Shown: positions 1 to 7,871 of the stretch, one piece after another
How the letters are laid out: every line of letters starts with the position of its first letter
How positions within the stretch are numbered: the first letter of the stretch is position 1
Assembly: GCF_014982745.1 (NCBI RefSeq)
Contig: NZ_JADCKA010000010.1
Location: forward strand, 1 to 58,166
Reading direction: 5' to 3'
Length of the DNA: 58,166 nucleotides
From: Gallibacter intestinalis
GTDB taxonomy: Bacteria; Bacillota; Clostridia; Peptostreptococcales; Anaerovoracaceae
The notes under the pieces: generated by a model
Database searches by the model: none
The model's input: only the letters and a program-made list of their open reading frames with translations
Told to the model about the DNA's origin: nothing
Position numbers and translations under genes: made by a program

Positions 1-96
1 CAGGAAAAACTATCTGATTCAATTCCTGGATGGGGAGATGCAATCGTATGGACTGAATTCCATAGATCAGGTGACTACCCTAGTTATTGGGACTAG
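1..96 (+). pseudogene. C-terminal end of an IS1249-type transposase (window-truncated)
   Basis: The first 96 bases encode the last 31 residues and stop codon of a transposase. They are identical, base for base, to 3351-3446 of the complete IS copy at 2127-3476; identity continues to base 99. The rest of the gene lies outside the window, so whether this copy is intact cannot be judged. Its right terminal repeat follows and differs from that of the second copy in its inner ten bases, so the two copies are close relatives but not identical at their tips. Confidence 0.85.
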
Positions 97-127
97 GGTG
101 TCACCAACTCTTTTTGTCCTATAACCC
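1..127 (+). mobile_element. Right end of an IS1249-type element, copy 1
   Basis: This is the 3' end of a transposase frame followed by a right terminal repeat (about 100-127) ending TTTTTGTCCTATAACCC, the same end as copy 2. It lies in the same orientation as copy 2, so the two copies bracket a roughly 2-kb segment holding the MBL-fold gene and hbd. The left end and any target duplication are outside the window. Confidence 0.8.
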
Positions 128-198
128 TAAAAGGAATATTAAAGCATGCAAAAAGCAGGGTTTGGTTTAAAGCCCTGCTTTTGTGATGTTTTATAAGT

Positions 199-1008
199 TT
201 AATCGATATTCAGTTCGAAATTCACTCCAACCTCGCCTACCGGCAGCTTCTTGCTCATATATATTTTTGCTGCTAGGGAAACGCAGTGAGCCGGATACAT
301 AAATTCAGGATTTTGCGCGGCCAGATAGTAGGTGGTTTTTTCTAATCTTTCATCCACATCAAAGAGATGAAAACCTCCAATGACACCGCGGATGCGCTTG
401 TCGTCGCAGACTTCCTTGGCGTATTCGGTGATGTTGCATATGCCGCTGTGGGAGCAGGCGGTGATTATAACAAGTCCCTTATCTGTTTTAAGGGCAAGGG
501 CACTGTCCTCCATGTTGGTGTCTTCTATCCATTTACCGTTGACCTGCTTTTCTCCTATGACAAGTCTCTTTTCAAAATCGAAGATGTCCGGAATCGTACC
601 TAAGAATACCAGGTTGTCCGTTATGTCGTAAGGTATGTCGGTTTCGATGAGGTTGACCTTTTGGGCAAGTTCGTCCTTGGAAAAAGGTGAACCGATTTCA
701 AGGTTTTCAAATCTTTTTGGGTCAAAGCAGCCGGGAGCGGCCACAAGGTCCACTTTGGACATGTCGTGGCGGTCAAAGAGGTATGGCATTCCCCAGGTGT
801 GGTCGTTGTGGCCGTGGGAAATGACAAGGGTTGAAATATCTCCCAGGTTTATGCCCATAAGCTCGGCGTTTTTTAGGAAGATATCCGAATAACCGGTATC
901 TAGAAGTATTTTCTTTCCGCTTTCTTCAATGTAGCAACACCATGCCGGTTCCCCGAAATAGTATTGATCGATGAAGGTGTTGTTATCAACTAAAACTTTC
1001 AGCTTCAT
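199..1008 (-). CDS. Metallo-beta-lactamase-fold hydrolase
   Basis: This 269-residue cytosolic protein has the zinc-binding motif HGHNDH at residues 65-70, followed by His187 (SHSG), His214 (GFHL) and His241 (PAHC) as further likely metal or active-site ligands. The layout resembles the MBL subgroup often annotated as 7,8-dihydropterin-6-methyl-4-(ribofuranosyl)aminobenzene-phosphate-synthase-like, but the substrate cannot be read from sequence and many clostridial members are uncharacterised. The start is set by GGAGGG seven bases upstream. It is transcribed divergently from hbd from a shared intergenic region. No signal peptide is visible. It is flanked upstream (its 3' side) by an IS remnant, so its operon context is lost. 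Confidence 0.8.
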   Translation of the reverse strand: MKLKVLVDNNTFIDQYYFGEPAWCCYIEESGKKILLDTGYSDIFLKNAELMGINLGDISTLVISHGHNDHTWGMPYLFDRHDMSKVDLVAAPGCFDPKRFENLEIGSPFSKDELAQKVNLIETDIPYDITDNLVFLGTIPDIFDFEKRLVIGEKQVNGKWIEDTNMEDSALALKTDKGLVIITACSHSGICNITEYAKEVCDDKRIRGVIGGFHLFDVDERLEKTTYYLAAQNPEFMYPAHCVSLAAKIYMSKKLPVGEVGVNFELNID

Positions 1009-1066
1009 GTTTATCCCTCCAGTCCTTTTATATTACATCGGTTTTCTCCCTGTTTCTTTGGCTCAA

Positions 1067-1096
1067 ATTATACTCTCCACATAAATATAAAATCAA
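1067..1096 (-). promoter_or_regulatory. Promoter of the MBL-fold gene
   Basis: On the minus strand a -35 TTGATT (1096-1091) and a -10 TATAAT (1072-1067) are separated by 18 bp. The start codon lies about 60 bp downstream. Confidence 0.55.
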
Positions 1097-1115
1097 TATT
1101 ATTTTCAAATACCGC

Positions 1116-1143
1116 TTTACAAGGTGATTACTTATGTTATAAT
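1116..1143 (+). promoter_or_regulatory. Promoter of hbd
   Basis: TTTACA (1116-1121) and TATAAT (1138-1143) are separated by 16 bp. This leaves a leader of about 65 bp before the hbd start codon. Confidence 0.6.
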
Positions 1144-1216
1144 AAGGATACAGATTGACGATTTTTTAACAATCTATCATGTTTATGGAAATATCTATTT
1201 TAAGGAGGACAGACCG

Positions 1217-2065
1217 ATGAAAAAAATTGGCGTATTGGGAACTGGTACAATGGGTGCCGGAATTATCCAGGTACTTGCGCAGAACGGATACGAAGTAGTA
1301 CTCAGAGCGAGAAGACAGACTTCTGTTGACGGCGGTATCGCAAAGGTTACAAAGAACCTTGAAAAGATGGTTACAAAGGAAAAGATTACAGCAGCAGAAA
1401 AAGATGAAATCCTTTCCAGAATCCATGGCTCAACAGATATCGAAATCGTTAAGGACGCAGATCTTATCATTGAAGCGGCTACAGAAGAAATGGAATCCAA
1501 GAAGGCTCTCTTTGCAGAACTGGATGAACTCTGCAAACCTGAAGCTATCATAGCTACTAACACTTCTTCTCTTTCCATCACAGAAATCGCAGCAGCTACA
1601 AAGAGACCTGATAAGATTGTAGGTATGCACTTCTTCAATCCTGTACCTGCAATGAAGCTGGTTGAAATCATCAAGGGTATGCTGACTTCTGACGAAACAA
1701 GAGACACAGTAGTTGAACTTGCAAAGATACTGGGCAAGACTCCTGTAGAAGTTGAAGAAGCTCCAGGATTCGTTGTAAACAGAATCCTTATCCCAATGAT
1801 CAACGAAGCTGCAGGCATCCTGGCAGACGGAGTTGCTGACGCTGAAGGTATCGATAACGCTATGAAACTTGGTGCTAACCATCCAATGGGACCTCTGGCA
1901 CTGGGCGACCTGATCGGACTTGATGTTGTTCTGGCTATCATGAACGTACTTTACACTGAATACGGTGACCCTAAGTACAGACCACATGTACTTATCAAGA
2001 AGATGGTAAGAGCAGGTAAGCTGGGACAGAAGACAGGTGAAGGATTCTTCGTATATAACAAATAA
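1217..2065 (+). CDS. hbd: 3-hydroxybutyryl-CoA dehydrogenase
   Basis: The 282-residue product reduces acetoacetyl-CoA to 3-hydroxybutyryl-CoA (or the reverse) in the cytosolic butyrate or crotonyl-CoA pathway. A longer reading frame starts at 1124, but the ATG at 1217 is preceded by AAGGAGG and gives the usual family length. The N-terminal Rossmann fold carries GTGTMG (8-13). Catalytic residues typical of the family are present: Ser117, His138 and Glu150 in [13 protein letters not shown], and Asn188. The loop after the second Rossmann strand reads LRARR (29-33), with no acidic residue, which is the pattern expected for NADPH rather than NADH binding (inference). It stands alone, without thl, crt or bcd beside it, and ends at a strong terminator into which an IS has inserted. 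Confidence 0.95.
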   Translation: MKKIGVLGTGTMGAGIIQVLAQNGYEVVLRARRQTSVDGGIAKVTKNLEKMVTKEKITAAEKDEILSRIHGSTDIEIVKDADLIIEAATEEMESKKALFAELDELCKPEAIIATNTSSLSITEIAAATKRPDKIVGMHFFNPVPAMKLVEIIKGMLTSDETRDTVVELAKILGKTPVEVEEAPGFVVNRILIPMINEAAGILADGVADAEGIDNAMKLGANHPMGPLALGDLIGLDVVLAIMNVLYTEYGDPKYRPHVLIKKMVRAGKLGQKTGEGFFVYNK

Positions 2066-2098
2066 GGTGGAATCATAAAGATCCTATGAAAATAAAAG

Positions 2099-2126
2099 AG
2101 GAGCCGAAACACAATCGGCTCCTTTT
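2099..2126. terminator. Bidirectional terminator between hbd and fprA, split by the IS
   Basis: A perfect 9-bp stem (AGGAGCCGA / TCGGCTCCT) is flanked by AAAAG on the left and TTTT on the right, so it would have served both convergent genes. The IS begins at 2127, immediately after the T-tract. The fprA transcript now meets the IS before reaching this hairpin. Confidence 0.8.
2119..2126. repeat. Target-site duplication, left copy (CTCCTTTT)
   Basis: CTCCTTTT at 2119-2126 is repeated exactly at 3477-3484 on the other side of the element. An 8-bp duplication is what the IS256 family makes. Perfect identity suggests a recent insertion. Confidence 0.9.
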
Positions 2127-2152
2127 GGGTTATAGGACAAAAAGTGTTGATG

Positions 2153-2196
2153 AAAACCGCTATAGCTATTGAATTTTCAATGGCTATGGCGGTTTT
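2153..2196 (+). repeat. 44-bp palindrome at the IS left end
   Basis: Two 22-base arms (2153-2174, 2175-2196) start AAAACCGC and end GCGGTTTT. Two of the three mismatches become U-G pairs in RNA of the + strand, so a transcript entering from hbd would form a nearly unbroken hairpin. A role in insulating the transposase from outside transcription, as in other IS elements, is an inference. Confidence 0.75.
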
Positions 2197-2213
2197 AAGT
2201 TGTTTTTGACAAC

Positions 2214-2239
2214 TTATAGGGCGGACAAAAAGTGTTGAT
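2214..2239 (+). repeat. Internal duplicate of the IS terminal repeat
   Basis: TTATAGG then GCGG then ACAAAAAGTGTTGAT repeats the outer left end (2130-2150) in the same orientation with four extra bases. It lies about 80 bp upstream of the transposase start. Confidence 0.75.
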
Positions 2240-2321
2240 AAAATTCGTTGAAAAGATTGAAAATTCAATGCAAATTCGCAATATATCTTCTTAGAAATCA
2301 ACATGTTACGGAGGAAGATAT

Positions 2322-3446
2322 ATGAAACATGTAATTTGTCCTGTCTGTGGTAATAATTGTGTTAGAAATGGCAAAACAGCATCTGGTTCTCAAAGATGGC
2401 TGTGTAAAAGTTGTTCCGCTACTTTTACACAGAAAATCGACAACTCAGCAAAGCAGTTAAAGATATTCTTGAAATGGTTATTTAGTAAGCAAACTCAAAG
2501 GGAAATGCCCGGCGAAGGTAGAACTTTTAGAAGGAAAACATCAATGTTTTGGGATATTTGGCCAATGCCTCCAATTGTTGAATCTAAAAAAGATGTACTC
2601 TATGTAGATGGAATTTATCTTGGTCGTAAAGCCTGTGTTTTAATATGTTGCGATGATAAACATGTTCTAGGATGGTATCTGTGTAGATATGAACATTCTC
2701 GGGCTTGGAAAGCTCTTTTATCTCGAATAGCAGAACCAAGAATAGTAGTATCAGACGGAGGAACAGGTCTTCCAAAAGCACTTAGACAGATATGGCCCCA
2801 AGCAGAACACCAGAGATGTACATTTCATGCCTTTTGTCAGATTAGACGGTACACAACAACAAAACCAAAGACTTCTGCAGGATTTGAACTTTACAATTTA
2901 GCAAAGGATCTATTGCATTTAAAAAACAAGGAAGAAGCAGAGGAATGGACACTCCGTTTCATTGATTGGATGAGAAGATACAACAGCTTCTTAAGTCAAA
3001 TGACATATGATGAATTTGGAAATGGAAGACCAACACATGAGCGATTAATTAAAGCGCAGAGGTCTACATTAAAGCTCATAAAGGAAGGAACCCTATTCAC
3101 ATATTTAGATGAGGAATTGATAGAAGAAATCGGTAGAATACCAGCTACGACTAATCAAATTGAAGGTGGAGTAAATGCAAGACTTAGAGAAATGTTGAGG
3201 AGTCATAGAGGCCTTTCTATTGAAAGACGAATAAAAGCGGTCTTCTGGTGGTGCTATATGCACTCACCAGAGCCGCTTTCAGCTAATGAATTATTGAAAG
3301 TTATGCCAACAGATAAGAGTATCTCCGACATTTACAGGAAGATGACTAGACAGGAAAAACTATCTGATTCAATTCCTGGATGGGGAGATGCAATCGTATG
3401 GACTGAATTCCATAGATCAGGTGACTACCCTAGTTATTGGGACTAG
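2322..3446 (+). CDS. IS1249-type transposase (IS256/MULE superfamily)
   Basis: The 374-residue DDE transposase begins with a zinc-ribbon motif (CPVC at 6-9 and CKSC at 28-31) preceding a basic region. The candidate catalytic triad is Asp96 (YVDG), Asp145 (VSDGG) and Glu281 (NQIEGG). The run HQRCTFHAF near 163 and the C-terminal RIKAVFWWCYMH signature match the IS1249 transposases I know. The start ATG follows GGAGGAAGATAT. All catalytic residues, both terminal repeats and the target duplication are intact, so the element may still be active. It is co-directional with hbd upstream and convergent with fprA downstream. Confidence 0.92.
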   Translation: MKHVICPVCGNNCVRNGKTASGSQRWLCKSCSATFTQKIDNSAKQLKIFLKWLFSKQTQREMPGEGRTFRRKTSMFWDIWPMPPIVESKKDVLYVDGIYLGRKACVLICCDDKHVLGWYLCRYEHSRAWKALLSRIAEPRIVVSDGGTGLPKALRQIWPQAEHQRCTFHAFCQIRRYTTTKPKTSAGFELYNLAKDLLHLKNKEEAEEWTLRFIDWMRRYNSFLSQMTYDEFGNGRPTHERLIKAQRSTLKLIKEGTLFTYLDEELIEEIGRIPATTNQIEGGVNARLREMLRSHRGLSIERRIKAVFWWCYMHSPEPLSANELLKVMPTDKSISDIYRKMTRQEKLSDSIPGWGDAIVWTEFHRSGDYPSYWD

Positions 3447-3476
3447 GGTCTATCAACACTTTTTGTCCTATAACCC

Positions 3477-3484
3477 CTCCTTTT
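3477..3484. repeat. Target-site duplication, right copy (CTCCTTTT)
   Basis: This is an exact copy of 2119-2126, directly abutting the right terminal repeat. Confidence 0.9.
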
Positions 3485-3508
3485 ATGGTGCTGTTCTAAA
3501 AGAATCTG

Positions 3509-4708
3509 CTATTTCAATGATTCTGCAATTGTATCGGCCAGTGCGTCCAAAGCTTCATATGTATCTTCCTTTACGGAGGAGAGCATGGACAGCTTTTCGT
3601 TGAGGAGGGTCATGTTTTTCATTTCTCCTATCATCTTGCACATAACCTTGTTGGCCTGCGGAGCCCATGTGCCGTTTTCCACTATGGCAAAAGTCCTGTT
3701 CTGCAGAGAAAGACGCTGCATATCACGGATAAATTCTTCCATAGGCGGATAAAGATCGTTAGTGTATGTAACTGAGAGCAGAGCTATGTGGCTGTACTTG
3801 AAAGCATCGCTTATCAGGTATGATACATGAGTTTTTGATACATCGTACATCCTGATGTTTGTTACGCCTTTTTCGCACAGTTTCGCAGCCAGTATCTGCG
3901 CTGCGTTTTCGGTATTGCCGTACATTGAAGCGTAGGCAATAAGCACACCCTTTTCTTCAGGTTCGTAAGTTGCCCATTTGATGTGCTTGTCGATGAAGTA
4001 ACCGATGCCCTTTCTCCATACAAGACCGTGAAGCGGACATATGATCTTGATATCTATGCCTTCGGCTTTCTTAAGGAGATTCATAACCTGAGGGCCGTAT
4101 TTACCTACGATGTTTGTGTAGTATCTTCTGGCTTCGTCGATCCAGTCTCTGTCAAAATCAACTTCATCGGCAAAGAGTTTCCCGTCAAGAGATTTGAATG
4201 AACCGAAGGCATCGGCACTGAAGAGAACTCCGTCTGTTGTATCGAAGGTAACCATTACTTCCGGCCAGTGAACCATAGGCGCGCTGATGAAAGTGAATGT
4301 GTGCTTTCCGAAGTTCATCTCATCACCTTCCTTGACGGTGATGGTTTCTCCCAGATTGCAGAATCCGAACTGTTCCATCATCTTGAAAGCTTTTGCGGTG
4401 GAAATGACTTTTGTTTCAGGATGTCTTAAAAGCACTTCTTCCATAGAAGCACAGTGATCCGGTTCCATATGGTTTATAATCATGTAGTCCAGAGGACGAC
4501 CGTTTAATACGAATTCAAGATTTTCAATGAATTGCTTTCCCACAGACCAGTCTGCTGCATCCAGAAGAACTGTCTTTTCATCAAGCAGAACATATGAGTT
4601 GTAGGAAACACCATCCTCGATTGGATGGATATTTTCAAAAAGATGAAGACGCTTGTCGTTGGCGCCTATCCAGTAGATATCATCAGTAACTTTTCTTACG
4701 CAATGCAT
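3509..4708 (-). CDS. fprA: Flavodiiron protein (anaerobic oxygen/NO reductase)
   Basis: The 399-residue A-type flavodiiron protein reduces O2 to water or NO to N2O, usually fed by rubredoxin. Its N-terminal MBL-fold domain carries a full diiron set: His80, Glu82, Asp84 and His85 (HMEPDH), His147 (VHWPE), Asp166 (SADAFG) and His227 (PLHGL), spaced as in characterised enzymes. The C-terminal flavodoxin domain begins near residue 252, with the FMN loop YASMYGNTE at 259-267. There is no fused rubredoxin or flavin reductase domain, so a separate electron donor is needed. The start follows GAAGGAGG. The 3' neighbour is the IS copy that separated this gene from its original terminator. Confidence 0.95.
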   Translation of the reverse strand: MHCVRKVTDDIYWIGANDKRLHLFENIHPIEDGVSYNSYVLLDEKTVLLDAADWSVGKQFIENLEFVLNGRPLDYMIINHMEPDHCASMEEVLLRHPETKVISTAKAFKMMEQFGFCNLGETITVKEGDEMNFGKHTFTFISAPMVHWPEVMVTFDTTDGVLFSADAFGSFKSLDGKLFADEVDFDRDWIDEARRYYTNIVGKYGPQVMNLLKKAEGIDIKIICPLHGLVWRKGIGYFIDKHIKWATYEPEEKGVLIAYASMYGNTENAAQILAAKLCEKGVTNIRMYDVSKTHVSYLISDAFKYSHIALLSVTYTNDLYPPMEEFIRDMQRLSLQNRTFAIVENGTWAPQANKVMCKMIGEMKNMTLLNEKLSMLSSVKEDTYEALDALADTIAESLK

Positions 4709-4742
4709 GGTAAAGCCTCCTTCTTATTTAATAACTACATAT

Positions 4743-4770
4743 AATTTATCACAAAAAACATGACTGTCAA
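4743..4770 (-). promoter_or_regulatory. Promoter of fprA
   Basis: On the minus strand a consensus TTGACA (4770-4765) and TAAATT (4748-4743) are separated by 16 bp. Confidence 0.5.
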
Positions 4771-4780
4771 ACGTCAGATA

Positions 4781-4813
4781 AAATAAAAGCGTCCGCATGG
4801 AACGCTTTTATAA
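4781..4813 (-). terminator. Terminator of the ECF S-component gene
   Basis: The hairpin AAAAGCGT...ACGCTTTT (4785-4809) is followed on the minus strand by TTTTATTTTA. It lies just beyond the stop codon of the gene at 4834-5496. Confidence 0.75.
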
Positions 4814-4833
4814 AATGTATTGTATGATATTCT

Positions 4834-5496
4834 TTATTTTATAGCAAATTTTGTTTTCATGAGAGCGGCACCTATACCGATTACTATTATACCGGCCACT
4901 ATTGCTTCCGGAACGCCGTTTATGCCGATTATTCCCATGATAAATGTGTAAACCGCACTGCTTGCAACCTCATTAGCCTGAGCATAGGCATCCTTAAAGA
5001 ACAGATATATCATGTTCATTACCAAAAGGGTATTTGTCAGTGAGCCTAAAACTCCTGCAAAACCGAGAGCGATGCTCTGGCGTTTTTTGCTGACTTCGCC
5101 TTTTCCCGGTTTAGTTATAAGCTTGTAAACATAATAAGGAATCACACCTACCAGTATACGAGGCACAAAGCAAATTATGATGCTGGCAAGACCGCCATGT
5201 ATATCTCCTATCTGAATAAATGGTGAGAATACAAATGACGTTGCCGTCGGATTGATGGTGTTGTTAATAAGACTTGTCAGGCCGAACACCCCGCCCAGAA
5301 TCGCTCCGTTCTTTGGACCCATCATCAGAGAACCTATTATCACAGGAATGTGTATTATGGTTGCCCTTGTAAAGCCTAAAGGTATATAGCCGATGAAAGG
5401 CGTAAATGCCATTATGACTATAATACCGCTGAAAAGCGAAAGCTGAACCAGCCCGAGGGTACGCTTTGATGTACCGTGTTGTGTTAAAGTATTCAT
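4834..5496 (-). CDS. ECF transporter S component (vitamin-type uptake subunit)
   Basis: This 220-residue integral membrane protein has about six hydrophobic segments. It carries a GFTRATIIHIPVIIGSLMMG stretch followed by a glycine-rich GAILGGVFGLTSL region, characteristic of the S components annotated as pantothenate-type or uncharacterised (COG4684-like). S components bind a vitamin and dock on a shared EcfA-EcfA'-EcfT module, which must be encoded elsewhere because no energising genes are nearby. Substrate assignment (pantothenate or another vitamin) is a guess. The start follows AAGGAGAC, and a near-consensus promoter lies 60-90 bp upstream. It is a single-gene transcription unit divergent from rho. 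No riboswitch fold is recognisable in the short leader. Confidence 0.85.
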   Translation of the reverse strand: MNTLTQHGTSKRTLGLVQLSLFSGIIVIMAFTPFIGYIPLGFTRATIIHIPVIIGSLMMGPKNGAILGGVFGLTSLINNTINPTATSFVFSPFIQIGDIHGGLASIIICFVPRILVGVIPYYVYKLITKPGKGEVSKKRQSIALGFAGVLGSLTNTLLVMNMIYLFFKDAYAQANEVASSAVYTFIMGIIGINGVPEAIVAGIIVIGIGAALMKTKFAIK

Positions 5497-5554
5497 TTTT
5501 CTGTCTCCTTGTTATCATTCTCGTAATAGCTGAGATATAATACAATACGCAGAT

Positions 5555-5583
5555 ATTATAAGTCGGCGCACAGGATTTTTCAA
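5555..5583 (-). promoter_or_regulatory. Promoter of the ECF S-component gene
   Basis: On the minus strand, -35 TTGAAA (5583-5578) and -10 TATAAT (5560-5555) have an exact 17-bp spacer. Confidence 0.7.
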
Positions 5584-5614
5584 CAAAAGAATGGAAAAAA
5601 ATCGGCGAATAGTG

Positions 5615-5623
5615 TGGTATAAT
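5615..5623 (+). promoter_or_regulatory. Extended -10 promoter of rho
   Basis: TGGTATAAT (5615-5623) is an extended -10. No good -35 hexamer is present 17 bp upstream. The resulting leader before rho is only about 30 bases, so there is no room for a long Rho-autoregulated leader. Confidence 0.55.
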
Positions 5624-5658
5624 AAATTGTTTATTGGATATTTGATGGAGAAATTAGT

Positions 5659-6834
5659 ATGACTGAAATAATCAACAACGAAGAAAAGAATATAGAAAAG
5701 GATGCGGAAAAGCATACCGAAAAAACCATAGAAGGCATACTTGAAATCGCAGAGGGCGGTTTCGGCTTTTTAAGATTTGATAATTTCCTCACCAGTGATG
5801 ATGATGTATATGTGGCAAACAGCCAAATTAGACGATTTAACCTTAAAACAGGAGATAAGGTAAGAGGTACAACAAGAGGGCCGAGACAGGGTGAAAGATT
5901 TGGAGCTCTTTTGATGATAGAGGCAATTAACGGCGAAGATCCTGAAAAGGCTAAGCTGAGACCTGATTTTGATAAGCTGACACCGATTTTCCCTAACAGG
6001 AGAATAAATCTGGAGGACGGGGCAGATCTTTCCATGAGACTGATAGATTTGGTGGCACCAATAGGCTTTGGACAGAGAGGGCTTATCGTTGCACCTCCTA
6101 AAGCGGGAAAAACTGCTCTTATAAAAAAGATTGCATGTAGCATCGAAAAGCATCATCCTGAAGCGGAACTTATAATTCTCTTGGTTGATGAACGTCCAGA
6201 AGAAGTAACCGATATGAAACGCAGTCTTAAAAACGATGGCGAGGTTATATATTCCACATTTGACGAGCAGCCGGCTCATCATGTAAAGGTTGCGGAGATG
6301 GTACTGGCTAGGGCAAAGAGGCTGGCGGAGCACGGAAGAGATGTAATAGTGCTTTTGGATAGCATCACAAGATTGGCAAGAGCATATAATCTGGTGGTGC
6401 CTGCATCTGGCAGAACTCTTTCTGGAGGTCTTGACCCTGCTTCTTTATACAAGCCTAAGAAATTTTTCGGAGCGGCAAGAAACATCGAGGAAGGCGGCAG
6501 CATCACAATTTTAGCAACTGCGCTGGTTGATACGGGTAGCAGAATGGATGATGTGATATACGAGGAATTTAAGGGCACAGGCAATATGGAGCTTCATCTG
6601 GACAGAAGTCTGTCGGAAAAGAGAATCTTCCCTGCCATAGATTTAAATAGATCGGGAACAAGAAGGGAAGATCTGCTGATGGATCAAAATGAGCTTGCTG
6701 CTGTATGGCGCATGAGAAAGGCTCTTTCTTCGGGAACAGTTCAGGAAATCACAGAAACCATCATCGACAATCTTATGCTTACAAAGAACAATAAGGAGTT
6801 TGTCGACATTATAGATAAACTGCGTTTTGAGTAA
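5659..6834 (+). CDS. rho: Transcription termination factor Rho
   Basis: The 391-residue hexameric RNA-dependent ATPase ends transcription at Rho-dependent sites. The cold-shock-like primary RNA-binding domain runs from about 25 to 92 ([15 protein letters not shown] onward). The ATPase has Walker A APPKAGKT at 145-152 and Walker [15 protein letters not shown], followed by the Q-loop and R-loop region that contacts RNA. The usual helical Rho_N domain (about 45 residues) is missing; only a charged Lys/Glu-rich tail of about 24 residues precedes the RNA-binding domain, so the protein is shorter than the typical 420 or so. It is followed after 34 bp by prmC, probably in the same transcript. Confidence 0.96.
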   Translation: MTEIINNEEKNIEKDAEKHTEKTIEGILEIAEGGFGFLRFDNFLTSDDDVYVANSQIRRFNLKTGDKVRGTTRGPRQGERFGALLMIEAINGEDPEKAKLRPDFDKLTPIFPNRRINLEDGADLSMRLIDLVAPIGFGQRGLIVAPPKAGKTALIKKIACSIEKHHPEAELIILLVDERPEEVTDMKRSLKNDGEVIYSTFDEQPAHHVKVAEMVLARAKRLAEHGRDVIVLLDSITRLARAYNLVVPASGRTLSGGLDPASLYKPKKFFGAARNIEEGGSITILATALVDTGSRMDDVIYEEFKGTGNMELHLDRSLSEKRIFPAIDLNRSGTRREDLLMDQNELAAVWRMRKALSSGTVQEITETIIDNLMLTKNNKEFVDIIDKLRFE

Positions 6835-6868
6835 ACTAAAATACAATAAAGAGGGGTAAAACAGATAA

Positions 6869-7741
6869 ATGGCTAATCTTTTAGTATCAGACATTATAAA
6901 AATGGCGGAAAAGCAGCTTCATGATGCCGGTATAGACGAGGCAAAGCAGCAGGCGGAGCAGATTTACTGCCTTATGAAAAACTTCGATAAAATGAGGTTT
7001 TTTATGCAGTGGTCCAAGGAAGCCGGAGAAATTGAAGCGGAAAACTATTTTAAATTAGTGGCCCAAAGGGCGACTCACAAACCGATTCAGTTGATATTCG
7101 GTGAAACGGAATTTATGGGCTATCCTTTTAAAGTAAGAGAAAATGTACTTATTCCGAGAATGGATACGGAAGTGGTAGTTGAAGAAGCGGAAAAAATCGC
7201 CCAGAATAAGGATAGCGTCCTGGATTTATGTTGCGGCAGCGGCATCATAGGTATTGCTCTTATGAAAAAAGCCGCCGAAAATAAAAAGACTTTGAAGGTT
7301 ACCTCATCGGATATGAGCGAGGAAGCCGTGGCACTCACTGCAGAAAATGCTCAGCTTAATGGAGTGCGCTTGGAAATTACACAGGGGGATTTATTTGAAC
7401 CGATTAAGAAAAAGAAATATGATCTTATCGTTTCAAATCCGCCGTATATTGAAAGTGATGTTATCCCGACGCTGGATGTGGAGGTGAAGGATTATGACCC
7501 TTTAACAGCCCTTGACGGTGGAGAGGACGGCCTTGATTTCTATAAAAGGATAATTGACGAAGCGCCGGAGCATCTAAAAAAGAAGGGACGCATCATATTT
7601 GAAATCGGATATAATCAGGGAACTGCCGTTGCTGAACTGTTAAAGGCATCGGGAGCCTTTGAAGATATTGAAATAACAAAGGATCTGGCAGGGCATGACA
7701 GAGCAGTTAAGGCATATCTTGCTGGCAAAAAGAAAAAATAG
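6869..7741 (+). CDS. prmC: Peptide chain release factor N5-glutamine methyltransferase
   Basis: The 290-residue SAM-dependent enzyme methylates the glutamine of the GGQ motif in release factors RF1 and RF2. It has an N-terminal helical substrate-recognition domain (about 1-85). The Rossmann-like methyltransferase domain carries the SAM loop DLCCGSGIIG (119-128) and the catalytic NPPY motif at 190-193 (IVSNPPYIE). Start ATG follows GAGGGG. In many Bacillota prmC sits beside prfA; here it is instead downstream of rho, while prfA is about 7 kb away. The C-terminal Lys-rich tail ends the gene without a clear terminator before the rpmE promoter. Confidence 0.95.
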   Translation: MANLLVSDIIKMAEKQLHDAGIDEAKQQAEQIYCLMKNFDKMRFFMQWSKEAGEIEAENYFKLVAQRATHKPIQLIFGETEFMGYPFKVRENVLIPRMDTEVVVEEAEKIAQNKDSVLDLCCGSGIIGIALMKKAAENKKTLKVTSSDMSEEAVALTAENAQLNGVRLEITQGDLFEPIKKKKYDLIVSNPPYIESDVIPTLDVEVKDYDPLTALDGGEDGLDFYKRIIDEAPEHLKKKGRIIFEIGYNQGTAVAELLKASGAFEDIEITKDLAGHDRAVKAYLAGKKKK

Positions 7742-7772
7742 AAACATTTTTGTCAAAAAACAAGTAAAACTA

Positions 7773-7802
7773 TTGAAAATACCAAATCGATTGTGATATA
7801 TT
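7773..7802 (+). promoter_or_regulatory. Promoter of rpmE
   Basis: TTGAAA (7773-7778) and TATATT (7797-7802) are separated by 18 bp, leaving a leader of about 60 bases. Confidence 0.5.
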
Positions 7803-7871
7803 AGATAAGCTGTTAGAAAACAGCAAATAAATTATGCAAAGGCACAGCCTGAGCAGGAAAGAGGTAGAAGC

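Larger units (their letters stand above)
2127..3476 (+). mobile_element. Complete IS1249-type (IS256-family) insertion sequence, copy 2
   Basis: The element is 1350 bp, with 25-bp inverted terminal repeats (2127-2151 and 3452-3476, identical; tip GGGTTATAGGACAAAAAGTG) and 8-bp direct repeats outside them. It has one transposase gene. Between the left tip and the gene there is an imperfect 44-bp palindrome (2153-2196) and a second, internal copy of the terminal motif (2214-2239). Confidence 0.93.

Noticed and set aside
1195-1941. 248-codon open frame on the minus strand across hbd
   Set aside because: Antisense shadow of hbd; low-complexity Ser/Ile/Ala-rich protein with no start signal.
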